This document shows positions 57,063 to 64,000 of a stretch of 64,000 nt of DNA, piece after piece; within the stretch, counting starts at the first letter, position 1, and each line of letters opens with the position of its first letter. The stretch comes from Phymorhynchus buccinoides (taxonomy: Eukaryota > Mollusca > Gastropoda > Neogastropoda > Raphitomidae). The position numbers were made by a program, and so were the translations under genes. The notes below the pieces were generated by a model, which did no database searches, had not been told where the DNA came from, and worked only from the letters and a program-made list of their open reading frames with translations. The DNA lies in NCBI GenBank assembly GCA_017654935.2, contig CM065691.1, forward strand, positions 30,206,344-30,270,343, given 5' to 3'.

Positions 57063-57262
57063 AGCTGAGAGAGAGAGACGAAGAGAGGGAGATGAAGAGA
57101 GGGAGAGAGAGAGCGTGATGAGAGAGAGGAGAGAGAGATGAGATTGAGACGACGACGGATCTTGAGAGAGAGGAGAAGGAGAAGGATGGCGAGATTCGGT
57201 TTTTTTTTGGAGAGACCTAATCGAGAGAAGAGAAGCGAGACGAGAGGAGAGAGAGAGAGAGA
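56595..57262. repeat. Compound (GT)n/(GA)n region
   Basis: GT with CGTG interruptions (56595-56690), GA (56710-56790), pure GA (56847-56941) and interrupted GA up to 57262. Between 56800 and 56845 a short unique block TTATTCAGAACAGCCTTTGG remains. Leu-Ser frames on minus are artefacts. Confidence 0.93.
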
Positions 57263-57564
57263 AAACAGGATGATTGTTAAAATAAACACACAAATCAACT
57301 GCAAAAGCGTTATCATTTGAAAATGCCAATTTTCATTCTTATTCATTCTTAAACAACATTGCTGCTTGACCTTTAATTCTTCACGGAATAATCGACAACG
57401 CAAATATACTAGCCACTGACGTGAACTACCTACTTCAAGGAACTAGGCTAGTGCACTGTTGGAGACGAACCAGGGAGCCTACTAACTTCTATCTTGCTTC
57501 AATTCTCGTTCATGGGATATAAAGGGGAACGAACAGTTTTTGCACAGACTATTATTACGTTAAG

Positions 57565-57712
57565 CATACATATCTGTATTGCTAAAATTCGGGACTTTAC
57601 TGGTGTTGCACTGCCTCCGGGCATTGTTTCCAGGATCGTTCCCACCATCTTATATCTACTAATGTCCCATATGTGTCTGTTCCAGACCGCAGGACGTTAA
57701 ACAGGTTTTATC
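57565..57712 (+). repeat. SINE-like family F1 copy
   Basis: TATCTGTATTGCTAAAATTC, CGGGACTTTACTGGTGTTGC, ATGTCCCATATGTGTCTGTT and a GGACGTTAAACAGG end, in the family order. Confidence 0.72.
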
Positions 57713-58984
<1,272 letters not shown>

Positions 58985-59296
58985 GTGTGTGTGTTTGGGT
59001 GCGTGTGTGTGTGTGCGTGGGCGCGCGTGTGCGTCTTTCCGCCTGTCTGCCTTTTCACCTGTCTGTCACACACTTTACATTCTCTACTTTTTTTCTCACC
59101 CACAGACTACTTGCATTCTTTGCAACAATGAGAGCGTAAGATTATGAATGACAATCAAAAGTTAAAACAAGGGCATCGCCGAGCGGCAGATATGTCCGTC
59201 ACCTCATTCGCCACGCACCAGCGACACCCCGCACAACATCAATGGAAGAAGGTCAAGGTCAAGAAGCTTCAATATGTTTCCTACGTGGCACAAATT

Positions 59297-59848
59297 GTGC
59301 TGCAATGTCTTCTACTCTTAGTATTACACCCCCTCCTTTACCGGAGTGCACACCCTTAATCAGTGGGGTGTACACCCTTAACACGGAGACATGTCTGCTG
59401 CTCGGCAACATTGAAGCATCACATGGCACATTTTGTGCTGCAATATCTTCTTCTCTTAGTATTACACCCCCTCCATTAGCAGGGTGCACACCCTTAATCA
59501 GTGGGGTGTACACCCTTAACACGGAGACATGTCTGCTGCTCGGCGACATTGAAGCATCACATGGCACATTTTGTGCTGCAATATCTTGTTCTCTTAGTAT
59601 TACACCCCCTCCATTAGCAGGGTGCACACCCTTAATCAGTGGGGTGTACACCCTTAACACGGAGACATGTCTGCTGCTCGGCGACATTTAAACACCATGT
59701 GAAATAATTTGTGCTGCAATGTCTTCTACTCTTAGTATTACACCCTCCACAAAATATGGAGTGATTCCACACAGTATTTCATGATATAAGAGGGTGAAGA
59801 AAAACGGAAATATGTCTTTCGCTCGGCGACATTTTGTTCCTGGGGCAT
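59297..59848. repeat. Tandem repeat, exact 138-bp period, four units
   Basis: Units begin GTGCTGCAATxTCTT at 59297, 59435, 59573 and 59711, spaced exactly 138 bases. Units 2 and 3 are almost identical; unit 4 diverges and loses its second half. Each holds CTTAATCAGTGGGGTGTACA and CACGGAGACATGTCTGCTG. 138 is a multiple of three, so open frames run through units 1-3 on both strands (59242-59691 plus, 59259-59687 minus). Confidence 0.92.
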
Positions 59849-59924
59849 AATTTATGTACCAATGCATTGTAATTTAAATAGTACACTCTCACACAAAATT
59901 TGAAGGGACTCTATCTTATAGTTC

Positions 59925-60415
59925 ACGAGATACAGCTCAGACAAGAAATATATAGTGCAAAGAAGGAAATTTCGGTTTGCAAGGTTACACTTCAAAGTCA
60001 AGGTCAGCACGCCAATAATTTATGCTCGGGTGTCTTCTACTCTAGGGATATACAACCACAAACAATCCGAAGCGCTTCTGACAATTAAAATTGTGGGAAA
60101 ATATGGCTTAAAACCCAAGTTTTACACCCCTGCCACTTTTGAGGCCTACCGACCTCCCTCACCTTGACCTTGATTGGCATGCCATCATCAGAATCACCAT
60201 AAGCCAATGCACCTACATGCCATCTGAAGTTTGAAGACTCAAGTCCAACGGTGTAGAAGTTATGGCCCCTTAAAGATTTTCGGTTTTCAAGGTCATACGC
60301 CAAGGTCAAGGTCACAACGGCGATAATTTATGCGCCGATGCCTTCCTCTCGTGGTGACACACCACCACACAAACGTTGAAGCGATTCTGTCAAGCGAGAT
60401 ATCCTTGGGACGGAC
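59925..60415. repeat. Dispersed repeat family F2, copy 2
   Basis: Same landmark order as 53745-54275: CACGAGATACAGCTCAG, GGTTACACTTCAAAGTCAAG, ATAATTTATGCTCGGGTG, ACAATCCGAAGCGCTTCTG, AATATGGCTTAAAACCCA and AAGTTATGGCCCCTTAAAGA. A second ATAATTTATGCGCCGATG block at about 60323 suggests internal repetition. The 138-bp array directly upstream ends in similar words, so it may be an expanded part of this family. Confidence 0.7.
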
Positions 60416-60929
60416 AGAAAAAAAAAAGAAGTAACAGACGCCACTCACCGCAAAGTCCGTCTCCTCACGGTGACGGACAATAATGCCATTCCATTCACAT
60501 TGTACCCTACATGTACTATGTAGATATAATTTCTTGTAGGACAATCATCACTTCAGTGCTTTTAGCAAGTCTGACTGACAGAGCCAGCACAACAATGGGC
60601 TCACTGTTATGAGGTTCAGCCGCCCGTGATAGCCACTTTTTTGTGTCGACAGTTAGTTCACTCTTCCACCAGAGAGTTCTTAAATGTAGCAGCAAATGGT
60701 AACATTTTGGACTACGTTCTCGAAGGACCAGAGACAATGCCCCCCCCCCCCCCCTCTCTCTCTCTCTCTGTCTGTTGGATTGTTTGGTTGGCTGTCTGTC
60801 TGTCTCTGTCATTATTGGAGAGATAAGGAGAGAAAACTAGAGAAAAGGGAGAGAAAAAACCCACGTAGAGAAATGTATGAATAAGAATGTGTAAGAATGA
60901 TCCTTTAGCCAAAAAGGATCGGGTCATGC

Positions 60930-61990
<1,061 letters not shown>

Positions 61991-62227
61991 CCCTTTCACC
62001 GCCAAAGTAGCATTTTAGCACCACAGTGATTTAACACCCATGTCACTAAAAGGCATCAAATTGGGGTCTATTATTCAAAGACCCTATTGTCTTAGTTTGG
62101 GGAAGTAAGGATAGACCTTATTTTACATAATTACAGAACAATCCCCAATACTGCGGATGGATTTCGTTCTCTACCCAGGTAAATGTAATGGCAATTTTTG
62201 GCTGAAAAATGGCTGGCAGTGAAAGGG
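61991..62227 (+). mobile_element. piggyBac-type MITE, complete copy
   Basis: 237 bp between TTAA sites at 61987-61990 and 62228-62231. Ends CCCTTTCACCGCCA and TGGCAGTGAAAGGG. Same length as the copy at 39720. Confidence 0.9.
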
Positions 62228-62231
62228 TTAA

Positions 62232-64000
62232 GCCCATAAACGAAATGCATAATTTGTGCTCAAGGCCAGTGTAAATATCAAATCTTATCACACAACTCTC
62301 AAAAAGAGAGAGCACCAACGAGGGTCTTGAAAACGAATCTCTTTGCATTGCATACCCATATTCAATAATTATACTGAGCAAATAAGTAGCGGGGTAAACC
62401 AAGCACAGACAAACAGTTCCTCTTTCATTGAAACAATGCTACAGCAAAGGCTTAGAGTAAGATACAAACTTATGAAAGAACAATGACGATAGTGAGCTGG
62501 GGAGTCTGGGAAAATACGAAGTGGTATTAAGTGGATGAACTTTTATTAAAATCATAACTGTATAAATAGTAATGCCCCTTATGGTCGTACGACCGGGAGG
62601 ACATTAAGCGTGGCATAAACTTTATAATTTTAAGACAAGTATCAAACTCTTTGCTAGTATGTATGACATGAAAATCGATGTTTCGTGAAAATAATGAACA
62701 TAACATGACAAAAATGTTTAAACCAAAACCAATAGTTTTTCATTGAAAAATAATTATATGCGTCCCAAACCTCAAACAAAACACTCTCTTTGTATGTACG
62801 CGCGTATGTGCAGGGAGGAGGGGGGAGGGGGAGGCGCGCGCATGGCGCCCTCTGTCTTTACACAGTAACCATAGCCACGTATATTATGCGAGTCATCAGA
62901 TTTATGCATGCACATTTCTTTTGCACGTCGTGTGCAAAGTCATCCATGCAAACAACAACAACAACAACACAACCAAACAAAAACAATAGTTCCCGCCTCC
63001 ATTGCCCGGGAATTGACAACAACGTTTGTTAAGTCCTCTCGCGGATTTGTGTCCTTATCTGTACATTAGTATAAAATTACCCTGTTTCTGCTTTTTTGTT
63101 TGGTATTTATTGCAAGTATTTATTTCATTACTTGCCATGTTATATTACCACACACAATTCGAAGCCAGTCTACCCACTGGTTCATGAGATACAGCTCGGA
63201 CATGAAGGAAGGAAATTTCGGTTTTGTTAGTCTTCCTTGGCGGAGGTTTGCACCGGCGGTTCAAAATTCAGGATCTGAATAGGTTGCGACATGCTGATCA
63301 AGAATATATATATGGCTATGGGAGGCCCTAGACTTATTGTGGATTATGGTATCCGCGAGAGGACAAATGTCCGCGAAAGGACTTAACAAACGTTCCTACC
63401 TAAACGATTTGTTAATACAACCCTCCCAATTGTCTGTAGTATACATTTCAACCAAACAACCCTATTTTACGAGCACATACAATCTTAGCCATCTCTTTCC
63501 ATAGATTAGGAACAGGTATCGAACATAAACCCAATGAACAAAGATTGCATCTAGCCTGACCTCTGGCTCCTTTTTGTTTGCCTTCTCTACCGCCCCCCCC
63601 CCCTCCCCCTCAAACACGTTTTTCTCTCTGATTTCATATAGCCTGGAGAGACATTTTCAAGGGGGGGGGGGGGGGGGGGCAGACTATCCGCATTTAAAAG
63701 CCTATAGTATAAATGTAAAACTTTCAAAGGAATGATTTATCGTTAAGACCGTCATTTCTTTATCTAACATTCTTTAATACGGGCATACAAAAAAAGACAT
63801 TGGCCTGAAGTCGAAAAAACTCGGATGGGGAGGCAAGACTGAGTTAAAACGTGAGAGGAAGAGAAAGAATGTAATTTATTGTAAGTTGTTACATGTATAT
63901 TCAATGTAGATGACCTTCGTAGTCGGTCGGGTTTAAAACAAACAAAGAACAAACAAATATTATACGGATTTTGCAACGAACATTTCATAATGAGTTTTTT
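62232..64000. other. No gene recognised
   Basis: Contains an F2 fragment at about 63140-63230 (ATGAGATACAGCTCGGACAT), followed by TTCCTTGGCGGAGGTTTGC, a word common in dispersed animal repeats. A G run is at 63661-63679 and a C run at 63593-63603. The remaining open frames are short and unrecognised. Confidence 0.4.

Noticed and set aside
59242..59691. Repeat protein of about 46-residue units
   Set aside because: Equally open on both strands because the period is a multiple of three; adjoins dispersed repeat F2; no start context or splice support.

Overview
Animal nuclear DNA. Split genes with GT-AG introns, very dense (GA)n, (CA)n and homopolymer tracts, and a crowd of short transposon remnants fit a mollusc, most likely a marine gastropod; this is inferred from the repeat style and gene content, not from a marker gene. 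Three runs of exactly 500 N (2599-3098, 20869-21368, 38501-39000) are scaffold gaps, so the window is four contigs joined together.

Only two gene families are clearly coding. (1) Alkaline phosphatase, plus strand, appears twice. Copy 1 (10630-16928) has five exons that join in frame to 298 codons plus stop: the C-terminal half of a GPI-anchored phosphatase with its later metal ligands. Copy 2 (22563-35883) has intact exons III, IV and V, a frameshifted exon II and no visible exon I. The N-terminal exons (Ser nucleophile) are not seen for either copy. The homology also covers introns and about 2.4 kb downstream (11795-19330 against 21680-38500), so this is either a segmental tandem duplication or a misplaced second haplotype. 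(2) A GRXCR1-like gene (glutaredoxin domain plus a C-terminal four-CxxC module) lies on the minus strand: three confident exons at 44342-44584, 42565-42630 and 41366-41554, and a possible 33-bp microexon at 51098-51130.

The rest is mobile DNA and simple repeats: a degraded DIRS-like tyrosine-recombinase retrotransposon (about 27717-32265, minus) with a nested LINE tail, inserted in ALP copy 2; two non-autonomous Helitrons with textbook ends; a Tc1/mariner pseudogene in ALP copy 1; LINE 3' ends; tRNA-derived SINEs; a piggyBac-type MITE family (TTAA sites, about 240 bp, seven copies or fragments); pogo/mariner-like MITE pairs; and several other inverted-repeat elements.

The most unusual structure is in the ALP genes. 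Upstream of exon III, the splice acceptor and first third of that exon (the metal-binding GGRIDHGHH segment) are tandemly repeated with a period of about 110 bp. Copy 1 carries several such partial exons; in copy 2 the same array is split by the DIRS-like element. Other points of interest are long TG repeats just downstream of two consecutive GRXCR donors, a perfect-period 138-bp tandem repeat, and the repeated link between (GA)n tracts and antisense retroelement 3' ends.
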